Below, piece by piece: positions 63,781 to 64,000 of a DNA stretch of 64,000 nucleotides. The notes under the pieces were generated by a model. The model did not search any database. It saw only the letters and a program-made list of their open reading frames with translations, and was not told the DNA's origin. Origin of the DNA: Misgurnus anguillicaudatus. Lineage: Eukaryota; Chordata; Actinopteri; Cypriniformes; Cobitidae. The position numbers and the translations under genes are program-made. The stretch's first letter is position 1; the number at the start of each line of letters is the position of its first letter. The DNA is taken from NCBI RefSeq assembly GCF_027580225.2, contig NC_073358.2, forward strand, positions 51,073,501 through 51,137,500, written 5' to 3'.

Positions 63781-64000
63781 AGAAAAAAGAATGCGTATGA
63801 GATGTATGAGATGAGATGTGTCAGACATGAACAGACGTATTCTTTTGTTCTTTCATTGTCTTCCTCTGACTGTACTCGACTCTTCATATAATCCATCACT
63901 CTCAATCCCTCCTTCGCTTTCTCAAATCTGGCCCAGCAAAAGGAAAACTGTGAGTCATGATGTGTGTGCGTATGTGAGACAGACTTCAGAGATGACGTCA

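Overview
The window is 64 kb of vertebrate nuclear DNA from a teleost, most likely a cyprinid: genes are split into small exons by long introns, (GT)n/(GA)n/(CT)n microsatellites are abundant, and the introns are packed with short DNA-transposon families typical of zebrafish and carp relatives. The species and the teleost a/b paralogue status cannot be fixed from the sequence alone.

Layout. (1) 1-12,330, minus strand: ciz1, the Cip1-interacting zinc finger gene. I reconstructed 15 coding exons (11530 down to 1198) that join in phase into 677 codons: a Q/P-rich N-terminus, three C2H2-type fingers, acidic stretches, one matrin-type finger and an RG-rich tail. (2) 12,331-14,979: the divergent intergenic region, which holds small MITEs and a long (GT)n tract about 200 bp before the dnm1 start codon. 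(3) 14,980 to the window end, plus strand: the 5' two thirds of dynamin-1 (dnm1). Exons 1-15 (14980-45496) give 556 codons whose numbering matches mammalian DNM1 (P-loop lysine 44, T65, DLPG 136-139, TKLD 205-208, R399), covering the GTPase domain, the stalk and the start of the PH domain. Exon 10 is present as two consecutive alternative copies (10a, 10b) and there is a 12-nt microexon. The rest of the PH domain, GED and PRD lie beyond the window; intron 15 fills 45,497-64,000.

The most informative find outside the coding exons is a mir-199 hairpin on the minus strand at about 50962-51047, inside dnm1 intron 15 and antisense to dnm1. Both mature arms are readable. This is the antisense dynamin/mir-199 arrangement known from mammalian DNM1, DNM2 and DNM3. 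The head-to-head ciz1-dnm1 order also matches human 9q34.

Most of the remaining intronic sequence is mobile DNA: a 1.15-kb Tc1-like element with a broken transposase, a 9-bp-TSD foldback element, an hAT element with exact 8-bp TSD, about ten TTAA-bounded foldback (piggyBac-like) elements of several families, tRNA-derived SINE sequence, a decayed Ty3/gypsy gag fragment, and a near-perfect 143-bp-arm hairpin. Three dnm1 splice positions look abnormal: a weak donor after exon 3, a one-base surplus at the exon 4/5 junction, and a GC donor after exon 9. They are either sequence errors or real peculiarities of this copy.
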